Source: Lunularia cruciata
Lineage: Eukaryota; Streptophyta; Marchantiopsida; Lunulariales; Lunulariaceae
Assembly: GCA_948567375.1 (NCBI GenBank)
Contig: OX419760.1
Span: 18,724,001-18,788,000 of the forward strand
Length of the DNA: 64,000 nt
Direction: 5' to 3'
In this document: piece after piece, positions 33,517 through 44,630 of the stretch
How positions within the stretch are numbered: the stretch's first letter is position 1
Layout: each line of letters starts with the position of its first letter
The notes under the pieces: generated by a model
The model's database searches: none
What the model was told of the DNA's origin: nothing
The model's input: the letters and a program-made list of their open reading frames with translations, nothing else
Program-made: the position numbers and the translations under genes

Positions 33517-34821
33517 TGACATAAGAGAAGTTTGTATCTAAGTCTTAAGCTACCAGGACCACCAAGAATGGGATCAAACTGCCTCTCCTAGCCAAAGCTA
33601 CATGTGTGTAGATAACAGTGGCACAATCACTAAGACAACAAGTGAGGGTGGACCAGTTGGCTAGGGCACCAATCTAGGAGCAAGAGATCTAGGGGTCAAA
33701 CCCTATTGCGCACAATCTAACACAAAAGGTAGATTTTGCCAACCAATGACCAAGATCTACTCTAAACTAGCTAGCCTCACGCCAGCAAGCTGACTTGCTG
33801 GCCCTTCTAGGCCTTCATAGCCTCTAAACGCCAAATGAGGCCTTTCTTCTTGCCACTTCAAACCTCCTCCAAAATTGGCAAAACTTTTCCAAACTTGCAA
33901 AAGTACTCCAACCTAGCGAAAGTCTTGCAAATCTGGCCAAACATCAAAACTCCTCCAAATCTGGCCAAAATCTGACATAAACCCTAAAGTTGGTTTTCCA
34001 TCAAATCCCCCGTTAACTTTCCACTCGAGCCAAATTTACAACACCAAATCACAAATTCATGAGAATAGCTTCCCAACTCCACTTTTAATTTGACTTTCTA
34101 AGCCCAACTCGTAACAAATTATTCCTGCCTTCACTTCTTGAGCTCAAAATCACAACCATTGCTCAAAATTTGCTCCTTCTTTGCTCAAAAATTAGCCAGC
34201 GCTTCCGCACACCATTTGCCTTACTGCCAAATCTACATCAATTGAATGAGCTTTTGCACACTAGGAAAAAGCTAAACTTGAATCAAGCTGCTAACAATCA
34301 TTAAGCTTGGAGATACCACAAACACTCAAAGTTCCTACACCCGATTTCCCCCTTACTTCACTTCTTTGATGTAATCATATTGTTTACCACTCTCAACTCA
34401 ACTCAACTCAAATCAGTACTTGATCCGTCTCACTATAAATTGCCAACAACTGGGCATTGATTACAGTCAAGCCACACCCACTCAAGCATAGAGAATCTAG
34501 GTGATGCTCGCCGGCCTCTATCCACCATAGCCGGGAACTCAAAAGCTCAACATCAGAGAAGTGAGCTCTTTGGAGCTGCACTTTGAAAGTATACCCCCTA
34601 GGCTTGAGCTAGGTCTGAACCCTAATGGTCCCACTGATAGCACACTCAATGGTGCAAATGGTGCAAAGTGACGGTGGGCTCCACCGTGAAGTCAATACCC
34701 CAAACACAAAATCTGACCATCGGAAAGTAGTCTCTGAGAAACTGCTGGAATAACTCTAACTACTATCACTACAACTCCAATGTCTAGGCAATCTAGATGC
34801 GACACTACAAATGGTGTGACA
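33517..34821 (-). repeat. C2 5' LTR
   Basis: About 1.3 kb; its outer end, ggtgtgaca on the plus strand, ends at 34821 and is followed at once by A3 sequence (agaggaagaagaagg). It matches C1's LTR over its whole length, with many transitions. The 9-bp hairpin arms at 33781-33789 and 33794-33802 are unchanged. Confidence 0.8.
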
Positions 34822-35653
34822 AGAGGAAGAAGAAGGCACAAGCTCCATTATCAATGGATATGACAACCCAGCAAATATCACTTTTACGGTAATCGGGTAA
34901 GTAAAGTTCGTTCCCGCAGAGATACGAGTCAGAAATGTCCAAATACAAAGTAAAAAGTAACAATGTAGTTCTTCTTGAGTTCTTCTTTAGTCTCTTAGGT
35001 AGAAACCACACCCAAAAGAGAGTAACAAGCACTAACTTGTAGTCTTGTCACAAATTTCACACTCCTTAATCACAACTCCATCAATTCTTTCCAAACAATC
35101 TTGATTGTGATGATTCAGGCTCTCCCAAAAATGGCACTTCACTGCAAAATGACTTTGCCTCAGAATTGTGTTCCACCCCTCCACTGAAGGCACAACTTCC
35201 TCAATTCAAATTGCTTCACATCAACCTTGCACTGCACTCACAAATGCAGAATACTACCAACACTACAATTCCTCTCAGATCTACCAAGGCATTGCTTCGA
35301 TTGCACTTCACTCATGATCAAACACACAGAATGAAGATCAAGGCTATGGAATCCAACATCCAACAAACACTTTGACTTGAACTTCAAATTTCTTCACACA
35401 CTCATAAACACAAGTACAACATTGATACTTGAAATCAAGCTCAAGCGACGAGCACTACTTCACAGCACTTTGCTTTATCTATTCTCAGAAATTATGAGCA
35501 CTTAATAACATTTCTTTGCGAATGCCACTCTTAAGTAGTGAAGCAATCGACAGTTTTAACAACTTTACTGTTCTACAACAACTTTTCTAACCTGTAGATC
35601 TGAAATGACAATGTACCTCTTCATATCTGCCTCTTCAAATCTCATAACTGTTA

Positions 35654-38245
35654 CTAGTCCAATCCGATGTCTACTTCTTCCTTGGCTTTCAAACTTGAAC
35701 CCAAAGAACTCTTACTTCCTAATACTCTATCCTCGGGTTTCATATCTTCTACCTCTTCTACCAATTCCAATAATTCTCTTTCCTGATCTGAAATTCCACT
35801 AGTGGGTAATCTATCTAAATTTTCATCTCTCGACCCACTCTTCTCCAATGTCTTCAATGGTAACTCAGAAGACATTTGTACTCTTATGTTATCTACTTTG
35901 GGTTTTGCTCTAACATCTTTCCGAAACTTTTCTATCTCTATTTTCACTAAGTCTAATCTAATTGAAATGTTATCCTCTACCTCTAAAATCTTTCTGTCTA
36001 CACAAGTTTTGAGACTAATTAACAACACATTCATATCTGTATCCTTTGCTTGTCTTTGCCTTGTCTCCTACACCAACTTCAACTTGTGTAGCCTCGTCTC
36101 TTCAATCCAAATGATGGCCTCTGTACTTAACATTGCATTCATTTGGAGGACTATCTCCTTCAATGGCTCCAATCTTGTCTTTCTTTCACGTTCCTGATCT
36201 GTGAGCCAATCCTCTTGGTACATCGCCAACTCCACCTTGAACTCAGCTTTCACCGACTCCTTCTCCTTCTCCTTCTGGACAACCTTCTCCTCCTGATTAC
36301 GAAGTAACTCTCGTAATTGGTCTTCTTCTCTATATCGTGCCGCCAACTCTTGTTGCCAAAGTTGCTTCTTCTCCTTGACACTCTCCATCACCCTATCGAG
36401 CTCTTGATCCTTTGCAGCTACTCTTGCCATAGCATGGATTACCTCTACTCTTGAATCAGCAAATTGTTGCTTCAAGATCTCATACTCAGCTACTTGTCTC
36501 TCCCTTGCTATGTCACTCTTCTTCACAAGTTCCTCTTGATAATTTACTTCTCTCTTCAGGTCTTCAATTACCAGACTTCTCACTATTGCCTCTGCTTGCA
36601 ATACTTCCTTTTCCTCCTCACCTCGGGTTATACTCTTCTTCAACTCCAAGTTCTCTTCTTCTAATCTGGACAACACCTGCAATACAGTCTTTACCTCCGG
36701 ACAAGTCGACTGCATCTCCTTCTTCTTGTACTCCAGCTTAACCAGTAGAGGACATACCACATCCCGTAGGTACTCGACTCCATCACTCGGGGTTACTTCT
36801 TCTTGCGTGGTCACTTCTCTTCGTACTTTGTGTTCATCCAACACTTGCCTTCTTCTCTGTAGTCTTTGTATCGGAATCGACGCCTTGCTTCCCAAGCTTT
36901 CAATTACTTCTTCTGTTGCTTTACTTGGCCCTGCTTCACATTTTGCCTTACGTCTCGAGCGAACTCCTCTCTGCACTATGATCTTCTTCTCTTCGGGCAC
37001 AATTACTTTGTCTTCCAACTTTGTATAATCTTTGGCTTCAATTTCTGCTTGCACTTCGTCTTCTTCATCTTCTTCAGCCACCGGAGCCAATGTCATTTCT
37101 CCCCCTTCATCGCTATCACTACTCGTATCTCCACTTTGCAGCATTAGCTCAGGCTCCTCCTCGTGTTCCGAGTCTTCAGTCTTCAATCTTCAGCTCGGCA
37201 TCTCCTTCCGAGTCTTCATCCTCCAACTCGATCACCACCATACCTCACCTCGGGTTGCCTCTTCGTGTCTTCCGAGGTTTCTTCATGTCTTCGGCTTTGC
37301 CTTGCCGACTCCTCTTCTTTGTATTCAAGGTACTCACTACGACCTCCACGTTCTTCCTTGTCTTTGTGTAGTAGTCGTCGGTGCTCCTGATTTGCAATAT
37401 GTATTGTTGCTCCTCAACATTGACCTCCTTTTGCAAATCAGGATGGAAGTGCGACACCATCCAAGTCCGCTCCGCCAAGTCTAGCAAATTTAGCCCAAGG
37501 TAGAAATGCACTACAAATGGCACAATGTAGTGTGGAGGCGACTTATCCCGCAAATTCCACACCATTTGCCTTGTTCTCCCGTGGAAACACCTCGCCCAAT
37601 TGATCGGTTCTCCTTCGAATAGCTTGTGAAAGAACACCGCTTGGTGTTTCATCACATAAGTGGTTCTCTCCGGCTTCAGGATGGCCATCAGTGCACTCAC
37701 GATTCCTCTCTTCATAGGGTCCTTGTAGCTCTCAACCTTGTACCCATTCTTTGTCTGCTTTGACGAGAAGGCATCTCTCACCTCCTGGGTTTCTTGAGCT
37801 ATCTCTCCCTTTCCCAAGAACGTGGCTTCCTGCTTCGAGCCTGCTTCCTTCTCGAGTACGAGTCTCCAATCTGACTCTGTCCAGCGAGCCGGATTTCCTC
37901 TCTTCCCTTCTTCCTCGGGTCCATCGAGACACTTGCTCTCGATGATTTTTGTCATGAAACCTGGAAAGCTCACATTCTAGTTCCATGCTAGAAAAATGAT
38001 CCAAAGTTGGCTCAAGACTTTGATCCTAGCGATTACATCTAACCTCCAAATTGCATGATTTCTCACTGCAAATTCAGAGTTCTTCTTTCCTCCTCCTATC
38101 TCTTCTGCCTTCTCACTATCTCTCGATTTCACTCTTGCGACTTCTCCTTTACGCACTACCACGATTCCAACTCTCTTTCCCTTCCCACGATCATCTGCAA
38201 GATGACTTCTCAACGGCAAAGGAAAATTACTTGACATTTTGTCAT
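35654..38245 (-). pseudogene. LTR-encoded protein of family B, copy B2 (nearly complete)
   Basis: Read leftward: start near 38237 (MSSNFPLPLRS), a basic region (RNHAIWRLDVIARIKVL), one TAG in a W-N-W run near 37977 (a Trp codon by comparison with B0), then a globular part (37973-37245) with NPARWTESDWRLVL, NGYKVESYKDPMKRG, ERTTYVMKHQAVFF, EPINWARCFHGRTRQMVWN and VHFYLGLNLL. A TGA at 37245-37247 is followed three bases later by ATG (37241). The second part (37241-35654) has an acidic stretch, RSRRKAKCEAGPSK, a coiled coil of roughly 200 residues, KLEIEKFRKDV-like segments and an acidic end. The family is unknown to me; no enzyme motif is visible. A coiled-coil adaptor is the most that can be inferred. 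Confidence 0.7.
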
Positions 38246-38257
38246 TGCGAGTTTGAT

Positions 38258-38264
38258 TTTTATA
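38258..38264 (-). promoter_or_regulatory. TATA box ahead of the LTR-encoded frame, B2
   Basis: The minus strand reads CTCTATAAAAATC, 389 bp inside the LTR and 27 bp before the ATG at 38237. B6 has CTCTATAAAAAGT at the same spacing. Confidence 0.65.
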
Positions 38265-38651
38265 GAGTTGCGCTTCTTTGTCTTTCTTCACTTTGAGTTT
38301 CTACCAAGAAATCACACCTCCTGCATGCAACTGTCACTGTCAATCAACCTTTGCGCGTATGGGCCACCGGTTTTTGAACGGTCTCTTCTTGAATTTCTTG
38401 CCCCGACAAAAAGTTGTTAGAGTGTCTTCACCTCGGGTTGAGCTCTCCTTGATACAAAAACATTTTACTTTGGGTTGTATGCTGATAGGGCATTTCCAAG
38501 TACTTTGCCTTATGACCCAAAGTCACTTTACTTCGGGTTTCATCCCGAAGACTCTTTTCTTCACCTTCTTCGGCCATACAGGCGCAATCCGACTTCTCTA
38601 TACAGTTCTTCTTCTTTATTTTGAAAAAAACAAAAAAATGTGGGCACCACA

Positions 38652-40966
38652 ATGGAGGTGGTCGATGCCAAGCCAACACAATGGGAGGCTTGTGAATATG
38701 CCTCCAAGATTGATGTGAGAGTGAATGGTCACAACATCAAGGATACATTGGTTGATGGAGGATAAGCAGTGAATGCCATGTTAGAAAGGTTGATGAAGAA
38801 GTTGGGTATGATACCCTCAAGACTTTCAACATTTGTGGTGAGCATGGCAAACAAACAAAAAGTTCAACCAGTAGGAGGGGTGGATAAAATGGTAGTTTTA
38901 GTTATGACTCAAAATCTCATGACTTTCCAAGTCTTGAAGGATTCAAGCTATGACTTACTTCTTAGGAGGCCATGGTTGAGAGCAGCATGCACAATTGATT
39001 GATGGCACAAAGGGTTCTTGAGGATTAGGCCATCAAACCTAGAGTCATAGTTCCTATGACTAATACCACCAACACTTCACATTCAAATAGACCATCTTTT
39101 GGTTATTGGGAACCAGATTCTGAAGAAGGAGCCTCAAGTGTGGACACAAGCATGGAAGAGAAGACTTCCACAGAGGAGGATGAATCTGACTCTTATTTAG
39201 ATGTGTATCCCTTGTGTGCTATGGATTTTTCACCTCAGCCAGAGGTTTTAGAGGACCTAGATAAATCACCATTGACACTTGAGGAGATAGAGATGAGGTT
39301 ATCTACCCTCAAGTATGGCCCAAATGTTACCAAGAAGGAGAAGGTGAGATTTGAGGAGATTTTTTGCAAGTTCATCCATGTGTTTTCTTTTAGTTACAAG
39401 GATTTGAAGGAAGTTACCTTGGAGGATCACAGGATAGAGCTAGAGTCACATGCAAGACCCATCTTCCAAAAGCAACATTGCATTAGCCCACCAATATCTT
39501 TGCTTGTGAAGGAGGAGATTGATAAGCTCAAGGAGGCTGGATTTATCTTTGAGGTGTAGAATTCAGCATAGGTGTCTCCAATTGTCATTGTGAAGGAAAA
39601 AGAATGGCAAGCTTTGGGTATGTAGGGATTTACAAGAAACTCAACACTATTACCAAGAAGGACTACTACCCATTACCATTCATTGATGATGTCTTGGAGG
39701 AGGTTGCAGGTCATGAGAGGTATAGTTTTGGAGATGGTTATAGTGGATATAACCAAATCAAGATTGCACCAAAGCATCAACAACTCACCACATTCACCAC
39801 ACCTTGGAGAACTTATGCTTTCAAGGTCATGCCTTTTAGGCTTTGCAATGCTCCAGCCATATTCCAATGGTTCATGAATAAGGTACTTGAACCTTTCATT
39901 GGGAAATTTGTGAAAGACTTCATTGATGACTTTTGTGTCTATGGGAGCAAGGAGGAGCACTTGAGCACCTTATCAAGGTCTTGCAATGCTTGGATGAGGC
40001 AAATGCATCACTCAACACTAAGAAGTGCATTTTTGGATGTGAAGAAGGTCTACTTTTGGAGCACATCATCTCCGAGGATGGAATAGCAGTTGATCCTAAG
40101 AAGGTGAGGAAAATCTCAGACCTTCCATTCCCTTCAAGCTTGACAAATTTATGCCAATTCTTGGGCATGGTTGGATACTATAGGAGGTTCATCTTCTCAA
40201 TTTTTTTCTCAACAAGGCTTATGCATTGACCATCTACATGAAGAAGTGTGTAGATTACATGGTGATTTTGGAAGACGAGAAGGCTCTCAAAGCTTTTGAG
40301 GAGCTCAAGCAATCCCTTGTTGTAGCTCCAATTCTTGCTAAACCTTATTGGAGTAAGCCTTTCATCCTCTACAATGATGCTTCCAATGTTACTATGAAAT
40401 GCACTCTCAATCAATTAGACCAAGATGGGCATGATCATCCAATAGCTTATGCCATTAGGCAAATGGTTTCAGTAGAAAAGAACTACTTTGTCACAGAGAG
40501 AGAAGGGTTGGCAGTGATCTTTGGTCTCAAGAAGTTTAGACACTACTTGATTGGAGGGAAAGCGGCCATTGTCACGGATCACAAGGCCTTAAAGTACATT
40601 TTCAACAAGCCTAATGTTGAAGGGAGACTAACAAGGTGGATGGTACTCTTGTCTGAGTATGACCACACCATTGAGGATAGCCAAGGAAAGAAACATGCAA
40701 ATGTTGATTTGTTATCTAGGGCCTATGATCATGATGGAGATGAGCCTATGGATGATTCCTTCTCGGATGAGGAGCTCATGACAATCTCAATCACTCAAGA
40801 GGTTGCAATGGACTACAAGGAGATTGTGGATTTTGTGACAAGAGGTAACTATCTAGAAGGGATGCATGCTAGGGAGAGGAAGGCCCTTGCAGCAAGATCT
40901 AGACCTTACACAATGGTGGAGGATTTCTTTTTCACCAAGGAGCAGATGGTCTATTTTGAAGAGTAG
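38652..40966 (+). pseudogene. Protease-RT-RNase H of A3
   Basis: Protease has TLVDGG followed by TAA where A1 has TCA (Ser), then VNAML. The linker includes TSMEEKTSTEEDESDS. RT has PLPFIDDVLEEV (near 39670), AYKFV-type AFKVMPFRLCNAP and FIDDFCVYGSKEEHL (near 39920). RNase H has FILYNDASNV (catalytic Asp changed to Asn) and IVTDHKALKYIF. Frame breaks lie near 39000, 39560-39600, 39960 and 40200. A TGA at 40957-40959 matches the A1 stop codon. Confidence 0.8.
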
Positions 40967-41142
40967 TGGGTAAGGAAGAGTCTACTACCATAGAGTGGAG
41001 AAGGGACAATTACACTTATGATCTAAAGGAGTTGGGAGAAAGAAACTTTGATAGGATTAACCATGATAAGTTAAAGATGTATCATAGAACATAGAGAGGC
41101 CTTCACTTTGAAGACAAAGTGAAAACTTAGTCCATGGGTAAA
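40967..41142 (+). other. A3 integrase remnant and polypurine tract
   Basis: Only the first few codons of the H2C2 region (VGKEES-like) and the last about 25 codons (NYTYDLKELGERNFDRINHD) remain. About 1 kb of integrase is deleted between them near 40985-41005. The tail ends ccatgggtaaa just before the LTR. Confidence 0.75.
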
Positions 41143-41829
41143 TGTCACACCCATTTGTGCATGTATGTAGTATTGTGATATTTAGTTTGGTACAACTAGT
41201 ATTTGAAAGATATTATTTATATAGAGATAAAGGACAGTTCTACATTTGCCATGATTAGCTAAAGTTAGTCATAGCTAAGATAAAGGGGACCTTACTTTAG
41301 AGGAAGTGGAAAAGATGAGCACCACTATTTTGGATTCTAGTGTGTTGACTTGGTATTATTCCTAGGTGTTTGGCTTTGAGGAAAGAGTTGAAAACTCTTG
41401 GGCCCGCAAGCCTTTTTGTTTTGGATTCTTCTATAGTCCAAGGATAGCCCATGTGGAGGAATCCTTGACTTAGTGGTTGGGTCAAGATCACATGCTTAGT
41501 GGAATATGCCCATGTGGATGGATACTCCTTTATACTTTTTGACGTTATTTGACTTTTAGCCTAGTAACTTGAGTTACTCCAATAATTAGTAACTTTGGTG
41601 CGTAACTATTTCACAAGTATATAAACTAGGGGTGAGGAGGTACCCATCATCCTTTCATTTGCAACTATCTCTCTCTCATTGAGTTCTCTAGTGAGTAATG
41701 TCTTGAGTCTTGGAGTGTTAGCCTTGGAGGAGTATGATGGAGTTTGGGTTCCTTGCCTTCTTAGTCCATGGTGCGCTACCATACTAGCCATCAGAGGTTT
41801 ATCCTGAGTGAGAGATAGGCCGGCTCACA
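41143..41829 (+). repeat. A3 3' LTR
   Basis: 687 bp, TGTCACACCC...CTCACA; the start differs from TGTAACACCC at one base. TATA motif TATTTATATAG near 41214-41224. It ends inside B3. Confidence 0.9.
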
Positions 41830-42346
41830 ATTTGCTCTGGCTTAAACATTTCCATCATTGTGCTTACAATCCCTCTCCGCTTAGGATCTTTATAGCTTCT
41901 ACCTTATACCCATTCTTAGTGCAAGGTTGATTGAAAGAATTTCTCACCTCGGTAGTCTCTTCTGAGGCATCACACTTCTGATAGAAGGTGGTACCTCCTA
42001 TCTCTCTTGCTTCTCTCCCTAGGACTATTCTCCAATCCAACTCAATCCATCAAGGTGGATTTCCTCTCTTCTCTTTATGCTTTGGCCCATCCTTGCAATC
42101 ACTTGTTGCAATTTCTACCATGAAACTTGGAAAATTGAAGTTCCTATTCCATGCTAGGAACGTGATACAAAGTCTTGCTAAGACATCAATCCTTACCACT
42201 ACATCTAATCTACGCATTGCAAATCCTCTCATTGCACTCTGCTTACTCACTTTCATGGCCATTGCATGTTTCCTCACTCTCTTCTTGTGAAAGGTCATTC
42301 TCGAGAGCCTAACCCACTCATCTTCTTGCAGATTTGCAATTTGCAT
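41830..42346 (-). pseudogene. LTR-encoded protein of family B, copy B3 (N-terminal part)
   Basis: Fragment with RGFAMRRLDVVVRIDVLARL, FLAWNRNFNFPSFMVEIA and, after a stop, the LDWRIVLGRE and GYKVE blocks. It is closest to B0 and B7. It is cut at 41830 by A3. Confidence 0.65.
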
Positions 42347-42814
42347 TACTTCAGGTCAACTATGAATAAGGACAGGGTAGCATCTGGACATTGCATTGCT
42401 TCCTTGCATAAATCTCAATTTTATTTTCCTTTGCTGATTGGTCATTCTTCAATTGCTTCTTTGCTCCAATCACCAATTTTGTGAGGTTGTTTCATGTCAC
42501 TATCAAGAACTTCTTGATCTCAAGGTCATCACTTTCTTCCTGCGTACTATCTTGAATGGCAAACCTCAAAGAAGTTTGTTATAGGTTCTTTGGATTAGGC
42601 TACACTACTTGATACAAAGTCCCCTTCTTTGTCTTTCTCTCTTGTCCATCTCGGGTCCTTTGGACTTGACCCAAGGTTGACTTTGGGTTTGGCCCAAACA
42701 CATGCTTCTTCACATTTTCCGTCTCGTTTAGTCCTCCTTTGGCTTTACTAATGTACTTCTTCTTCAAAACTTTATGAAAACCATCCAAAACCAAAAGATG
42801 TGGTGGGTACTACA
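41830..42814 (-). mobile_element. B3: family B LTR fragment, host of A3
   Basis: It begins in mid-frame of the LTR-encoded protein at the A3 junction and ends at 42814 with GTGGGTACTACA, a changed B LTR terminus. The next base starts B7 only 22 bp ahead of its ATG, so B3 appears to be inserted in B7. The U3-like part (42350-42814) holds no supported frame. Confidence 0.7.
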
Positions 42815-43890
42815 ACTTCATCAAGGGAAATCCAAAATGCCAAGAAGATATCTTGTTCCTCTTAATATTCATCCTAAAGGAATGCAAGTCACGGGGCCAA
42901 ACAAGAGTTTAATTTTCCAAAGACCTGAGGGAGTTAGAATTTAGGACAGGAGATAGTGTTCCAATGACCTAGAATTCATGAGAGCATGATGCCAAAGAAG
43001 GGTGGTAGGAAGGGATCCTCACTTGCAATGAGAAGTCTATCAATTCAGAGATTGGATGTAGTGGCAAGGATCAAAATCATGAGTAGACTTTAGATCATAT
43101 TTCTAGCTTGGAATTAGAAGGGCTGTTTTATAGGGTTCATGGCAGAAATAGCTACAAATAATTGTGAGGATGGTCCCAAAGTGGAGGGAAAGAGAGGCAA
43201 TCTAGCTCAATGGACAGAGTCAGATTGGAGATTAGTCTTGGGAAGGGAAGTTAGAGATGCGGCCGGAATCATCTTCTATCAGAAGGGTGAGTCTTTGGAA
43301 GAGATTGCAAAAGTAAGAAATTCCTTTAGTGCTCCTTGTACCAACCATGGTTACAAGGTGGATACCTATTGGGACTCAATAATGCAAAGAATCATCAAGG
43401 CTCTAACCAAGCAAACCATGTACATGACAAGAATCAGGCAATGTTCTTTTATCAAATGTTTGCAAGAGAAAAGGTGAATTGGGCACAGTGCTTTCACTAG
43501 CACACAAGACAAATGGTTGTAAATTGGAGGATAGATATGCCACCCCACTACTTCATGCTATTTATGGCACATTTTTATCTGGGTTTAAACTTGCTGACTT
43601 TGGTGGAGAAACAAAGAACAGTTTCTTATTTCTACCCAGATCTACATCAAGAGGTGGATGTAGATGAGCAATAGTATATCATGAAAATTTAAGGGAGCAA
43701 TGAACACTTTGCCATGACAGGACAGAAGAGGATAGTGGTAGTGACCATTCCAAAGGTGAAGAAGTGGAATAGACCTAAAGAAGTGTTGTCACCAATTCAG
43801 CCACAAAAGACACAAAGATTGAACCCAAGAGGCAAGGTAGCAATGATGGACTTGTCTTTGGGGGCAGAATTTGAAGTTGAGGTTGAGTCC
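42815..43890 (+). pseudogene. B7: LTR-encoded protein of family B, N-terminal segment
   Basis: Oldest visible layer, plus strand. The ATG at 42837 starts MPRRYLVPLNIHPKGMQV, aligned with the B0 N-terminus (FPIPLSSHPTGMRV). The globular part (43139-43667) has AQWTESDWRLVLGRE and HGYKVDTYWDS; the Lys-rich part runs to 43890. Several stops fit TGG-to-TAG changes. A1 is inserted after agtcc; the frame continues at 51725. Confidence 0.7.
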
Positions 43891-44582
43891 TGTGAGCCGG
43901 CCTGTCTCTCACTCAGGATGAACCTCTGATGGCTATTATGTTAGCGCACCATGGACTAAGAAGGCAAGGAACCCCAACTCCATCATACTCCTCCAAGGCT
44001 AACACTCCAAGACTCAAGACATTGCTCACTAGAGAACTCAATGAGAGAGAGATAGTTGCAAATGAAAGGATGATGAGTACCTCCTCACTCCTTGTTTATA
44101 TACTTGTGAAATAGTTACGTACTAAAGTTACTAATTACCGTAGTAACTCAAGTTACTAGACTAAAAGTCAAGTAAAGTCAAAAAGTAGAAAGGAATATCC
44201 ATTCACATGGGCATATTCCCCTAAGCATGTGGTCTTATCTTGACCCAACCACTAAAGCAAGGATTCCTTCACATGGGCTATCCTTGGACTAAAGAAGAAT
44301 CCAAAACAAAAAGGCTTGCGGGCCCAAGAGTTCTCAACTCTTTCCCCAAAGCCAAACACCTAGGAATAATACCAAGTCAACACACTAAAATCCAAAATAG
44401 TGGTGCTCATCTTTTCTACTTCCTCTAAAGTAAGGTCCCATCTATCTTAGCTATGACTAACTTTAGCTAACCATGACTAATATAGAACCATCCTTTATCT
44501 CTATATAAATAATATCTCTTAAGTACTTGTAATACCAAGCTAAATATCACAATACCACACACATGCACAAATGGGTGTTACA
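43891..44582 (-). repeat. A1 3' LTR
   Basis: TGTGAGCCGGCC...GGGTGTTACA on the plus strand. The inner side is followed by tttacccccgg, whose complement ends GGGGGTAAA, the polypurine tract for plus-strand priming. Confidence 0.95.
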
Positions 44583-44630
44583 TTTACCCCCGGACTAAGT
44601 TTTCACTTTGTCCTCAAAGTGAAGGTCTCT

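Larger units (their letters stand above)
6255..34821 (-). mobile_element. C2: family C Ty3/gypsy element with DNA methyltransferase and PHD finger (split)
   Basis: Minus-strand element in three visible pieces: 34821-30789 (5' LTR, gag, start of protease), 28894-25631 (rest of protease, methyltransferase, RT, most of RNase H) and 7914-6255 (RNase H tail, integrase, PHD finger). The first break is the B solo LTR with target duplication acaag. The second is A2: C2 reads into ggtct at 25631 and resumes from aggtc ending at 7914, sharing GGTC (or AGGTC). The 3' LTR is not visible because a B element is inserted at 6254. Many C-to-T and G-to-A stops show it is dead. Confidence 0.85.
34859..38651 (-). 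mobile_element. B2: full-length family B solo LTR
   Basis: 3,793 bp from TATGACAACCC to GTGGGCACCACA, flanked by a perfect 5-bp duplication atgga (34854-34858 and 38652-38656). It has no internal sequence, hence a solo LTR. It carries the best minus-strand copy of the LTR-encoded frame. Confidence 0.95.
34822..41829 (+). mobile_element. A3: family A element, 3' part (split by B2)
   Basis: Plus-strand family A element. 34822-34858 is gag-protease sequence that continues after B2 at 38652 with the same duplicated ATGGA. RT-RNase H follow, then the 3' LTR (41143-41829). Its 5' half lies beyond C2, outside the window. Nearly all of integrase is deleted. It ends with CTCACA at 41829 inside B3; the first bases beyond are atttg. 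Confidence 0.85.

Noticed and set aside
43929-44114. Recurrent frame of about 61 codons in every family A LTR (also 7950, 24974, 41606, 51071)
   Set aside because: It is antisense to the element RNA and recurs only because the LTR recurs; no known motif.
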